A stretch of 64,000 bases of DNA from Croceibacterium mercuriale (lineage in GTDB: Bacteria > Pseudomonadota > Alphaproteobacteria > Sphingomonadales > Sphingomonadaceae): positions 1,991,501 through 2,055,500 of the forward strand of contig NZ_JTDN01000001.1 of the NCBI RefSeq assembly GCF_000802385.1, given 5' to 3'. The notes under the pieces are model-generated. The model ran no database searches. It was not told where the DNA came from and worked only from the letters and a program-made list of their open reading frames with translations. This document shows positions 56,947-64,000 of the stretch, in pieces. The position numbers were made by a program, and so were the translations under genes. Each line of letters opens with the position of its first letter. Within the stretch, counting starts at the first letter, position 1.

Positions 56947-57532
56947 CCCTGTCACCGGCCAGGCGCTGCATATGGCCCATTGGGGCATCGCTGAAAGCGG
57001 CAAGCTGGCGCTGCTGGCGGGCGATTACCCGCAGGCGCTGCGCCACTTTCGCGAGGCGATCCGGCTGGCGGTAGCCACCAGGGCGCCGGAGGTGTTCTTT
57101 CGCCATTACACCCAATGCGTGCTGGAGGCGCTGGAACTGGCCGGCGATCTGCCCGAAATCATCACCTTCTGCCGCGATGCCGATGCGCATTATGGCGACC
57201 TGTCCGACGGCAACAGCCTGCTGGCAAAGGATCATGGGGCGATCCTGGAACGGCTGGGCGTGGCGTTGCTGCAGGCGGGCGAGCTGGCGGAAGCGCAGGC
57301 CGTGCTGGCCCGCGCAGGCGCGCGAGCCGGGCCCGGCATCCTGCCGCTGGCGGAACGGCTGAGCGACTGGCTGCGGCGCGGCTTCGCCGTCCCGCCGGTC
57401 CGGCTGCGCAGCCTGCAGCGGGAACTGGGTTACTTCGTGATCCGCAAGGACAATGTCGACCGGCGGCTGGCCCGCCCCTTGCCACCAGACATGGCCGCGC
57501 CCGATCTGCGTGCCGTGCTGGCAGGCCGTTAG
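56939..57532 (+). CDS. Operon gene 2: helical-repeat (TPR-like) protein
   Basis: A 197-residue protein with no signal peptide. Two or three TPR-like helix pairs are visible: GKLALLAGDYPQALRHFREAI (about 20-41), FFRHYTQCVLEALELAGDLPE, and GAILERLGVALLQAGELAEA (about 98-117). It likely serves as an adaptor binding another member of the operon. GGAGG precedes its ATG, and the 8-base overlap with gene 1 shows coupled translation. Gene 3 starts 13 bases after its stop. Confidence 0.75.
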   Translation: MPDPVTGQALHMAHWGIAESGKLALLAGDYPQALRHFREAIRLAVATRAPEVFFRHYTQCVLEALELAGDLPEIITFCRDADAHYGDLSDGNSLLAKDHGAILERLGVALLQAGELAEAQAVLARAGARAGPGILPLAERLSDWLRRGFAVPPVRLRSLQRELGYFVIRKDNVDRRLARPLPPDMAAPDLRAVLAGR

Positions 57533-57545
57533 GCAGGAGCGCGCG

Positions 57546-59321
57546 ATGCCCGACCTCAAGGACATGACCCCCGGCGAGATCCTGACGGAAGCCAGCGTCT
57601 CGGACTTCATCAAGGCGCTGGGCGTGTCGATCGCGGACGCCCAGCGCGCGCTGGACGAGAACAGCGTGGAGCAGATCGCCCACTTCGTGCAGCCGCGTGA
57701 CGGCCTGGGTGGCCGGTCGCTGATGGATCTGGGCCTGTCGCCATCCTTCTACCACTATCAGCATGCCGACGTGGCGGTGGCGTTGCAGATCAGCCTGAAG
57801 CAGATCGAGGAGACGAGCATCGGCCTGAACCTGGGCGTGAAGGTCGATACCGGCTCAACTTCCAACGACAGCAGCAATTCGTCCAGCAGCTCCAGCGAAA
57901 CCGGCAGTTCCACCAGCACCAGCCACCGCCAGGCGGAGGTGAAGATCGCGATGAAGAGCGAGGGCGCGCTGAAGGTCGGCGGGCAGGATTATCAGCTGCA
58001 GGGCACCGACCCCCGCGCGCGCATCGCCGACCTGCGCCAGCGCCTGGCAGGCAGCCAGTCCAGCGGGATCGAACGGTCGCTGGCAACGCATGAATGTGCG
58101 CCGGTGAACCCGTCCGTTACCCCGGCGTCCGAAAAGGTGGTGACGACGCCCAACACCGTCACCTTTCTGGGTGGCGGCACCTATTCGGCGGCGATCATCC
58201 GCATCTCCGCCAATCCGGGAGTCGCTGAAACCTACACGTTGAGATCCGGCACCAGCGTCGACGTCGAACCCGCCGCCGATGTCGCCGCCTATGCCGGGAA
58301 GGTATCGGCCGCCATCAAGGGGCTTGGCTATGACACTTTCATCGTGGGCGGGCCGAAGCGCAAACTGCAGGAGGTGTTCCACGAGTTCGATCAGGAGGAG
58401 TTCGACCACGATCCGGCCTACAAAAGCTGGCAGAACCCCTCGCTGCAAAATCTCGCCGGGTGGCTGAAAAAAACGGGTCACGCGATCACGCTGGAGGGGA
58501 TGACCGACACCAGCGGGCCGCCCCCATACAACGTGAAGCTGGGCACGGCACGCGGCGCCTATGTCCACCAGCGCATGCTGGATTACGCGGCACCGGCCGA
58601 CCAGATGACGCTGTTGCCCAGCAAGGGGGAACAGCACTGGCGCGATCTGGGCCAGCCGGACAGCGTCAAGGATGAAGATCACCGCATCGTCGACATGCGG
58701 TTCAAGGATGTGACCGACTGGTTCGTGGTGGTGCGCGGTGATGATGCGCACCCGATCGTCAAGGCGGAGGTCAAGCCCGACCAGCTGGCCAATCCTGCCA
58801 GCGGTGCCAACGGCTTCGTCCACGTCTATCGCCCGCAAGGCGGTACGCTGACCGGCAGCAGCCGCAAGGTCTCCGCCAGCGGGCAGGACTTCCCTTTGCG
58901 CGGCACGGGGGCCGGTGGGCAGGCCGAACATGCGCCGGAAAGCTACGCCATCAACCTGGCGGCCGACATCAATGCCAACGCCGCGGCGAAGCTGAAGGCG
59001 TGGGTCAACGGTGCCACGGTCCACCTTTGCCCCGAAGGTGCGGAATGGACGTTGACGCTGCTGACCAGCGAAAGCCGGGAAATCCAGCTGTCTGGCACGG
59101 ACGACGTGACCGTCACCACCCAGTTCAGCCGCACGCAGAGCCAGTCCATCACGCAGACGAAGACCGGCACCACCACGGTGGCAGTCGGGGTGACGCTGGA
59201 TGTACGTTATTCCAAGCAGTACGAGACCAACGTCACCGGCAATTCCTCCATCGCGGCGCGCATCGTTGCGGTGCCGGCTCCGCCCGAGTTCCTGGCGACG
59301 ATCAAGGAATATCTGTCATGA
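57546..59321 (+). CDS. Operon gene 3: large paralogue with OmpA-like insertion
   Basis: A 591-residue cytoplasmic-looking protein. The N-terminus is the operon's shared domain (FIKALGVSIADAQRALDENS; LMDLGLSPSFYHYQHADVAV; LQISLKQIEE), followed by a poly-Ser loop at about 100-120. A second stretch at the C-terminus (TQFSRTQSQSITQTKTGTTT, SKQYETNVTGNSSIAARI, VPAPPEFLATIKEYL) matches the tail half of the smaller paralogues. It therefore looks like one shared domain split by some 400 inserted residues. The insertion contains an OmpA-like module (about 310-385: LKKTGHAITLEGMTDTSGPP, LGTARGAYVHQRM, SKGEQHW, DHRIVDMRF), odd without export. The start at 57546 has GCAGGAG upstream. Confidence 0.78.
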   Translation: MPDLKDMTPGEILTEASVSDFIKALGVSIADAQRALDENSVEQIAHFVQPRDGLGGRSLMDLGLSPSFYHYQHADVAVALQISLKQIEETSIGLNLGVKVDTGSTSNDSSNSSSSSSETGSSTSTSHRQAEVKIAMKSEGALKVGGQDYQLQGTDPRARIADLRQRLAGSQSSGIERSLATHECAPVNPSVTPASEKVVTTPNTVTFLGGGTYSAAIIRISANPGVAETYTLRSGTSVDVEPAADVAAYAGKVSAAIKGLGYDTFIVGGPKRKLQEVFHEFDQEEFDHDPAYKSWQNPSLQNLAGWLKKTGHAITLEGMTDTSGPPPYNVKLGTARGAYVHQRMLDYAAPADQMTLLPSKGEQHWRDLGQPDSVKDEDHRIVDMRFKDVTDWFVVVRGDDAHPIVKAEVKPDQLANPASGANGFVHVYRPQGGTLTGSSRKVSASGQDFPLRGTGAGGQAEHAPESYAINLAADINANAAAKLKAWVNGATVHLCPEGAEWTLTLLTSESREIQLSGTDDVTVTTQFSRTQSQSITQTKTGTTTVAVGVTLDVRYSKQYETNVTGNSSIAARIVAVPAPPEFLATIKEYLS

Positions 59322-59338
59322 TCGGGAGGTGCTGAACC

Positions 59339-59800
59339 ATGGCCGACACGCCAGCCGTCACCCGATCGTTGATGAGCGCACCCCTGCCGCAGATCATCGA
59401 GCAACTCGGCCTGTCCATTGCCCGCGCGCAAAGCGCGATGGACATCAACTCCGTCGCTATCGCCAAGTCGATGGCGGAAACCAAAGTGATGATCGGCGAC
59501 GAGGAGCACACGCTGCTGTCGCTGGGCTTCGCGCCGTCCTTCTATGCCTTCACCGAGGCGACGGTGGAGGCGAAGCTGTCCTTCTCCATGTCGGAAACCA
59601 CCGAGACCAGCGTGGATGTCAGTGTCAGCGGCGGGGGCGGCGTCGGCTTCGTCATGTTCGCGGCCAGCGTGGATGTCGGTTACGCGCGCAAGTTCTCGGT
59701 CGGGAGCGAGGGGCAGAGCTCGATCGCGGCCCGCATCGTCTCCCTGCCGCCGCCCGACCAGCTTACCGCCGTGCTGCGGCGGCATAACGAGAAGAATTGA
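59339..59800 (+). CDS. Operon gene 4: minimal shared-domain protein
   Basis: A 153-residue protein that is nearly only the shared domain. It has the helix PQIIEQLGLSIARAQSAMD (about 17-35), the strand LLSLGFAPSFYAFTEATVEAK, alternating Ser/Thr/Val strands around a Gly-rich turn (VSGGGGVGF), and the tail SEGQSSIAARIVSLPPPDQL. No signal peptide. GGGAGG lies upstream of the ATG. It is the most compact version and the best template to define the family. Function unknown. Confidence 0.78.
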   Translation: MADTPAVTRSLMSAPLPQIIEQLGLSIARAQSAMDINSVAIAKSMAETKVMIGDEEHTLLSLGFAPSFYAFTEATVEAKLSFSMSETTETSVDVSVSGGGGVGFVMFAASVDVGYARKFSVGSEGQSSIAARIVSLPPPDQLTAVLRRHNEKN

Positions 59801-59832
59801 CGCCGGAGTTCACAGGAAAGGAGGGCTGAGAC

Positions 59833-60609
59833 ATGCCATCGATCGGACAGGAACTGCTGAACGTACCCATGGGGGACATGATCCGTCAGATGGCCTTTGC
59901 CATCGCGGAGGCCCAGCTGAAGCTGGACGAAAGCTCCATCGAGGTTGCGGAGATGATGGGCGGCCTGCGGGCGATCCGCAACGAAGAGGGTGACTACACC
60001 TTCGACGACAGCCGGGTGTTCTTCGGCCACACCTACATGACCTCCACCGAAGCGGCCGCCTATATCGCGGCCGACAACGCGCTGTCGGGCGGCGACGAGG
60101 AAGGCGCCAGCGCCGCCATCGCGAAATCGGTCGAGGCGCAGAAGGGCAAGGAGGTGAATGGCCAGGTCCGCGTGCCCACGCGCGTGTCCATGCTGGAACT
60201 TGGCTTCACGCCAACCTTCTACCAGTTCGTGGATACGATCATCGAGGTGAAGATCGCCATCAAGATCACCCGTTCGAGCGAATATACCCGCGCCCGCCGC
60301 GACACCCGCACGGCCGAGAACAAGGCCAACAGCAACTCCATCCGCCTTGGCCGGCCCACGGGATCGCTGTTCGGGGTCACGCGCGGCAACACGCAGGCGA
60401 CGCAGGTGTCGACCAGTCAGGTGGATGCCAGCTATTCCAGCAAGTACAGCTACACCGCGGAAGGGTCGAGCCTGCTGCGCACCAAGCTGAGCCCGGTGCC
60501 TCCGCCGCCCATCCTGGAAGAACGCATCCGTGCGATCGTGGACATGGAGGCAGAGCGACGCGCGGCAACCCTGCCGAAGCCTGCTCCCTCCCCGAGCCCT
60601 GGTGGCTGA
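59833..60609 (+). CDS. Operon gene 5: shared-domain protein with helical insertion
   Basis: A 258-residue paralogue. It starts with MPSIGQELLNVPMGDMIRQM, FAIAEAQLKLDESSIEVAEMM, then carries an inserted segment (about 55-115) rich in Ala and Glu. It resumes with LELGFTPTFYQFVDTIIEVK (about 122-141), an Arg/Asn-rich loop where other copies have Ser or Gly, and the tail YSSKYSYTAEGSSLLRTKL, SPVPPPPILEERIRAI. AAAGGAGG precedes the ATG. It is closest in sequence to gene 6 downstream, indicating tandem duplication. Confidence 0.8.
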   Translation: MPSIGQELLNVPMGDMIRQMAFAIAEAQLKLDESSIEVAEMMGGLRAIRNEEGDYTFDDSRVFFGHTYMTSTEAAAYIAADNALSGGDEEGASAAIAKSVEAQKGKEVNGQVRVPTRVSMLELGFTPTFYQFVDTIIEVKIAIKITRSSEYTRARRDTRTAENKANSNSIRLGRPTGSLFGVTRGNTQATQVSTSQVDASYSSKYSYTAEGSSLLRTKLSPVPPPPILEERIRAIVDMEAERRAATLPKPAPSPSPGG

Positions 60610-60624
60610 GAAAGGACCTGACCG

Positions 60625-61155
60625 ATGAGCGTAGGACAGGAACTCCTCGCCGTTCCATTTCCCGAGATGGTGCGCAATCTGGGCGTCGGCATTGCCGAGG
60701 CGCAGTTCCAGCTGGACCTCGTCTCGCTGAAGATCGCGCGGATGATGGCCGGGTACGACGTGCCGGAGAATGATGACGACATCTCGCCTGCGGACAACAA
60801 TGAACGCAAGTACCTGGTCGAATTCAACGACGGGTCGAAATACAGCCTGCTGGAACTGGGTTTCACGCCCACCTTCTACCAGTTCGTGGACACGGTGATC
60901 GAACTGAAGATGTCGATCTCCATGACGCAGACGGTCGAGGTAAAGCGTTCGTCGACCAAGGTGTCGGCCAAGGGCAGCCTGGGCTTCTTCTCGGCCAAGG
61001 CGTCCGTCAGCGCGGTCAGTGCCAGCTTCGCATCCAAGTACCAGTATTCGGCCGAGGGCAGTTCGCTGATGCGCACCAAGCTGGTGCCCGTGCCCCCGCC
61101 CGCGATCCTGGAGGAACGCATCCGCCGTATGATCGCGCCGCCGGAAGAGGATTGA
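60625..61155 (+). CDS. Operon gene 6: shared-domain protein
   Basis: A 176-residue paralogue lacking the insertion of gene 5. It has SVGQELLAVPFPEMVRNLG, VGIAEAQFQLDLVSLKIARMM, LLELGFTPTFYQFVDTVIEL, alternating Val/Ser strands (KVSAKGSLGFFSAKASVSAV) and the tail YQYSAEGSSLMRTKLVPVPP followed by AILEERIRR. GAAAGGA lies upstream. The pattern of alternating small polar and hydrophobic residues predicts an exposed beta-hairpin or sheet suitable for polymerisation, which is an inference. Confidence 0.8.
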   Translation: MSVGQELLAVPFPEMVRNLGVGIAEAQFQLDLVSLKIARMMAGYDVPENDDDISPADNNERKYLVEFNDGSKYSLLELGFTPTFYQFVDTVIELKMSISMTQTVEVKRSSTKVSAKGSLGFFSAKASVSAVSASFASKYQYSAEGSSLMRTKLVPVPPPAILEERIRRMIAPPEED

Positions 61156-61188
61156 TCGTGCACCGTCGCAACCAACGTGAGGCCACGC

Positions 61189-62136
61189 ATGCCGGGGCGT
61201 GACTGGCGCAGCGCCATCGGCGTGCCGCGAACTGCGCCAGCGGTGCCGGCCCCCGCCGCACCGCGCCTGCCGGAACTGCCCGACCCGGTGCGACGCCTGC
61301 TGGAGGAACGGCGCCTGCTGGAAGCGCGCATGCGCGAGGTGACCGGCGGCGGCGATCCGCGGTTGGCGTCCATCTACGAAGTACGCCCGTTGGCCGAACG
61401 AAGGGCGGAACTGGAGACATGGGCCCGCAGCCGTCAGCAGGAGGCCGGACGTGCCGTCGGGTCCGCGCAGGAGAAGCGGGCAGAGGAGAAGGCGCTGGCG
61501 AGCGCCCGGCTGGATGGTCCCCGCCCCGCCCCGCGCCCGCCGGTCACCGCCCCTCTGCCGTTGCGGCCGACCGTCGGTGAGACCCTGCGGCGGCGTACCC
61601 GGCCGACGCGCCGCTCGCCCGGCGAAAGCGATACGTTCATGGCCGCGCGGGAAAAGGCCGGCGAGAGCGTGTCGTCGCTCGCCCGGCAGTCCCGCGACCT
61701 CGATGCCCGGCGCGACCGCCTGCGTCGCGAAAGCAAGGGGGATGCCGCCGATGCGATCGACCGGGCGCTGGCCGATACCGGGGTCGACAGGCTGCTGAAG
61801 GGTGCGGACAAGCTGGACCGGACCTACGAACGTGCTGCCACCACATCGAAGGCGCCCGAACGTGCGGTCCGCGTGGTGGAGGATGACTGGCAACGCCGCC
61901 GCGATCGCATCGGCGGCGCCGACCTGGACCGGCACCAGCGTGGCTATACCGAACGGACCGCGCGGCTGCTGAACGTGGATACCGGCACCATCGACCAGTT
62001 GCAGGACCGCATGCAGCGCCAGCGCGACCGCAGCCTGGGCAGGCGCCGCGCGGTGCAGGACGAACAGCGCCGCGACGATGACCGGCGCGACCGGGCCCTG
62101 GCACGCCGGCAGGCGCGGCGGGAGGAGGACCGATGA
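61189..62136 (+). CDS. Operon gene 7: Arg-rich coiled-coil protein
   Basis: A 315-residue, highly charged protein. After a Pro/Ala segment comes a coiled coil (VRRLLEERRLLEARMREV), then another (AELETWARSRQQEAGRAV, KRAEEKALASARL). A Pro/Arg-rich linker (RRRTRPTRRSPGES) and a final basic helix with many Arg/Asp/Gln residues (DRMQRQRDRSLGRRRAV onward) follow. There is no signal. The high Arg content suggests binding to nucleic acid or to acidic partners, or a scaffold. ATG 61189 has GTGAGG six bases upstream; GTG 61177 is the alternative. It overlaps gene 8 by 4 bases. Confidence 0.72.
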   Translation: MPGRDWRSAIGVPRTAPAVPAPAAPRLPELPDPVRRLLEERRLLEARMREVTGGGDPRLASIYEVRPLAERRAELETWARSRQQEAGRAVGSAQEKRAEEKALASARLDGPRPAPRPPVTAPLPLRPTVGETLRRRTRPTRRSPGESDTFMAAREKAGESVSSLARQSRDLDARRDRLRRESKGDAADAIDRALADTGVDRLLKGADKLDRTYERAATTSKAPERAVRVVEDDWQRRRDRIGGADLDRHQRGYTERTARLLNVDTGTIDQLQDRMQRQRDRSLGRRRAVQDEQRRDDDRRDRALARRQARREEDR

Positions 62137-62801
62137 GCACCGACCGCTTCGTGCAGGACTCCATCGAGGATACGCTGCTGGCGCTCGCCACCGGCCTCCG
62201 CGAGGCGCAGGAGGCGCTGAACGAAAGCCCGCCGCTGGACGCCTATGGTCGTCCGCTGCCATCGTACCAGATCCCGTGGCTGGATTTCGAGATCAACACC
62301 CGGATCGAGACGGTGCGCCAGTCCGACGGGCGGACAATCTTCCGCGTGGCGCTGAGCAAGCCGGCGGGCGGCAGTTCGTCCAGCTCCACGCAGTCGCTGG
62401 ACAGCAAGCTGTCGGGCCGGTTCGTGGCGGTGCCGCCGGGTGACGGGATGCCGGTCGCGCGGCTGCTGGTCACGGCGCAACAGGCGGAAGGGGATGGCAG
62501 GACGTTGCGGATCGGCATCCAGCTGGGCAACAGCGCGGGCGAACTGCTGGCCGACCGGCGCGTGGAAGTGAACATCGATCCCGGGGCATCGCAGGCGCTG
62601 TCCGCCGTCAACAATGTCGCGTTCGACCGGCCACAGGGCGGCACGCTGCTGGCGGAAGCGGTGCTGGTGACCGGGGCGGACGGCACTGCCGGCACACTGC
62701 TGTCGATCGACCCGAAAGAGCCGGCAGGCGCGATCATCGTGGTGACCGCGCAGGCTGGCGCGGCGAAGGCCAGCACCTCCATCCCGGCGGCGAAGCCATG
62801 A
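62133..62801 (+). CDS. Operon gene 8: divergent shared-domain protein with beta-sandwich tail
   Basis: A 222-residue protein starting MSTDRFVQDSIEDTLLALAT, GLREAQEALNESPP. This matches the amphipathic first helix of the shared domain. It is followed by WLDFEINTRIETV in the place of the FYxFxDxxIExK strand, a poly-Ser loop (GGSSSSSTQSLDSKLSG) like that of gene 3, and FVAVPPGD for the VPPP tail. Its C-terminal ~110 residues look like an Ig-like beta-sandwich (LLADRRVEVNIDPGASQAL). It overlaps both neighbours by 4 bases. Confidence 0.74.
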   Translation: MSTDRFVQDSIEDTLLALATGLREAQEALNESPPLDAYGRPLPSYQIPWLDFEINTRIETVRQSDGRTIFRVALSKPAGGSSSSSTQSLDSKLSGRFVAVPPGDGMPVARLLVTAQQAEGDGRTLRIGIQLGNSAGELLADRRVEVNIDPGASQALSAVNNVAFDRPQGGTLLAEAVLVTGADGTAGTLLSIDPKEPAGAIIVVTAQAGAAKASTSIPAAKP

Positions 62802-63985
62802 AGAGCGTGCTGGGCATCGCCCGCATCAGCAACGCCGACGGGGCGCCCGCCGCCGGGCTGCAGCTGCGGATGCAGAGCTTCTCGCTCAAGACCGGCAAAT
62901 GGATCAACGTCGCCAGCGGCGCAACGGGCGATGATGGCAACATCAGCCTGTCCGGCCCGCTGGAAGAGGATGATGATGACGGCGCCCCGCAATTGCGGCT
63001 GGTGCGCGCGCCCGCCAATGCGGTCCTGTCGGAAGGCGGGCGGCTGTCCTACAATCGCGATACAGGGGAGTTGGCGATCGAGTTCGGTGACCTGGTCGAC
63101 CTGGGTGATCCGGTCAGCCCGGCGGCAGTCGATGTGCGTTTTGCGCGCATCAACCACACCATCGCCGCCCAGCCCGCCTCCATCCGCACGAACGCCGCAA
63201 CCGGGATGCGGGTGGCCGCGCGCGGTATTGGCGCTGACCTGCAGCGGGCGGAGCTGAACGCCGCCACGTTGCGGCCTCAGCTGGACCTGCTGAACGTGCA
63301 GCTCGCCACCCGGGACAAGGAGATCACCGAGCTCCGCAGCAACCTGCAGTCGCGAGACAATGTGGCCCTGCAATTGCAGCAGAAGGTGCAGCAGATCCCG
63401 CAGCTGGAGGCGCAGATCGCCGGCTTGCGGGTGGTGGAACGGGATCTGGCGACCGAACGGGGGCGGGCCGTCGATCTGGGCCGCCAGCTGGAACAGGTGC
63501 GCAAGGAGAACGAGCAGCTCAAGGCGCCGCAGGCGCAGACCGTCAGCACGCAGGCCGTGGCGGAAAATTTGGGCCGGCAGATCCGCCAGGCGCAGGTCGC
63601 CATCGGGGCGGAAGCCGGCGGGCTGGCGCTCGCGAATGTGCGAGTGAAGATCAAGGGCGTGGCCGCCAATGGCGCGCAGACCGTGCAGTTCCTGGGCAAG
63701 GACGATCTGGAAAAGACCGACATGCACGGCGGTCTGGCGGAATTCGACTTCGAATTCGGGCAGCAGGGCACGCCCGCCCCGGTGGACGACGTGGTGGTGC
63801 CTGCGCTGCGCGGCCTGACCGAAAGCGCCGTGCGGCAGGTGCTGGTCGCACTGGGGTTGCGGCTGTCGCCGGTCAGCGGGCCGGCGGATGGCGGCGTGGC
63901 GCCCGGACAGGCGGTGATGCAGGCACCCGCCGCCGGCACCCGCGCGGCGCGCGGCGCCACCATTACCGTCGTGTTTGCCGGTTGA
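62798..63985 (+). CDS. Operon gene 9: coiled-coil protein with C-terminal PASTA domain
   Basis: A 395-residue protein without signal or membrane anchor. The N-terminal ~115 residues are beta-rich (GIARISNADGAPAAGLQLRM; GATGDDGNISLSGPL), like a regulatory transthyretin-type domain. A long coiled coil follows (about 150-245: LDLLNVQLATRDKEITELRS, VERDLATERGRAVDLGRQLE), then a beta module (LANVRVKIKGVAANGAQTVQ). The last ~65 residues are a PASTA repeat (VVVPALRGLTESAVRQVLVA, PGQAVMQAPAAGTRAARGAT). PASTA usually binds peptidoglycan outside the cell, so its place here is unexplained. The operon continues after it. Confidence 0.78.
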   Translation: MKSVLGIARISNADGAPAAGLQLRMQSFSLKTGKWINVASGATGDDGNISLSGPLEEDDDDGAPQLRLVRAPANAVLSEGGRLSYNRDTGELAIEFGDLVDLGDPVSPAAVDVRFARINHTIAAQPASIRTNAATGMRVAARGIGADLQRAELNAATLRPQLDLLNVQLATRDKEITELRSNLQSRDNVALQLQQKVQQIPQLEAQIAGLRVVERDLATERGRAVDLGRQLEQVRKENEQLKAPQAQTVSTQAVAENLGRQIRQAQVAIGAEAGGLALANVRVKIKGVAANGAQTVQFLGKDDLEKTDMHGGLAEFDFEFGQQGTPAPVDDVVVPALRGLTESAVRQVLVALGLRLSPVSGPADGGVAPGQAVMQAPAAGTRAARGATITVVFAG

Positions 63986-63993
63986 AGGAAGGA
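63986..63993 (+). promoter_or_regulatory. Ribosome-binding site of a tenth operon gene beyond the window
   Basis: AAGGAAGG-type sequence directly after the stop of the PASTA gene, seven or more bases from the window end. It has the same spacing seen between other genes of this operon, so translation of another gene very likely begins just outside. Confidence 0.5.
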
Positions 63994-64000
63994 CATAGGC

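Noticed and set aside
55918-63985. Interpretation of the nine-gene operon as a contractile injection system, phage tail or CRISPR/defence island
   Set aside because: No sheath, tube, baseplate, spike, ATPase, nuclease or effector-like gene is present, and no repeat array was seen.

Overview
The window is high-GC, gene-dense DNA (about 66-68 % GC in most lines I counted) from what looks like a sphingomonad alphaproteobacterium. This is an inference from gene content, since no rRNA or housekeeping marker is present. The signs are Caulobacter/Sphingomonas-style TonB-dependent receptors without SusD partners, PQQ-dependent sugar dehydrogenases, Tat-exported PhoD phosphatases, sulfatases with their maturase, and many periplasmic carbohydrate enzymes. 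No tRNA, rRNA, CRISPR array, intact transposase or phage integrase was recognised.

Layout. 1-3700: a GH2 enzyme (cut by the window edge), a PQQ sugar-dehydrogenase lipoprotein, and an SDR/TetR divergent pair sharing a double palindromic operator. 3780-5430: arsC-arsB without arsR. 5560-11680: an aspartic protease, membrane glucose dehydrogenase Gcd, a PL22 oligogalacturonate lyase and a periplasmic M48 protease. 11866-18562: an ABC exporter, a decayed phoD, a TonB receptor and an intact phoD. 18705-27173: a giant type V autotransporter with five 285-bp tandem repeats. 27526-28836: an MFS exporter. 28928-39784: a polysaccharide-sulfate locus (TonB receptor, two sulfatases and a divergent formylglycine-generating enzyme), followed on the same strand by a PaoABC-type aldehyde oxidoreductase. 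40010-45331: a SirB1-like protein, an EamA transporter, a TetR-controlled pair of redox genes and a lipoprotein. 45886-54194: trehalase, a very large LamG protein of unknown function and a GH42 beta-galactosidase. 54636-55745: a graveyard of fused gene fragments.

55918-63985 is the most unusual part: a tightly packed run of nine genes without signal peptides that continues past the right edge. Five of its products carry versions of one unrecognised domain, with an N-terminal AIAEAQ-type helix, an FYxFxDxxIExK strand and a VPPP-containing tail. The others are an L7/L12-fold protein, a helical-repeat protein, an Arg-rich coiled coil and a coiled-coil protein ending in a PASTA domain. I know no described system with this composition and treat it as a candidate new multiprotein assembly.

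As a whole the window describes a scavenger of plant or algal polymers. Receptors import oligosaccharides or phosphate compounds. Lyases, glycosidases, sulfatases and phosphatases process them in the periplasm, and PQQ dehydrogenases oxidise sugars there. Several scars (phoD, cupin, D-cysteine desulfhydrase, lipoprotein leader, monooxygenase and esterase) show that accessory genes are being lost.
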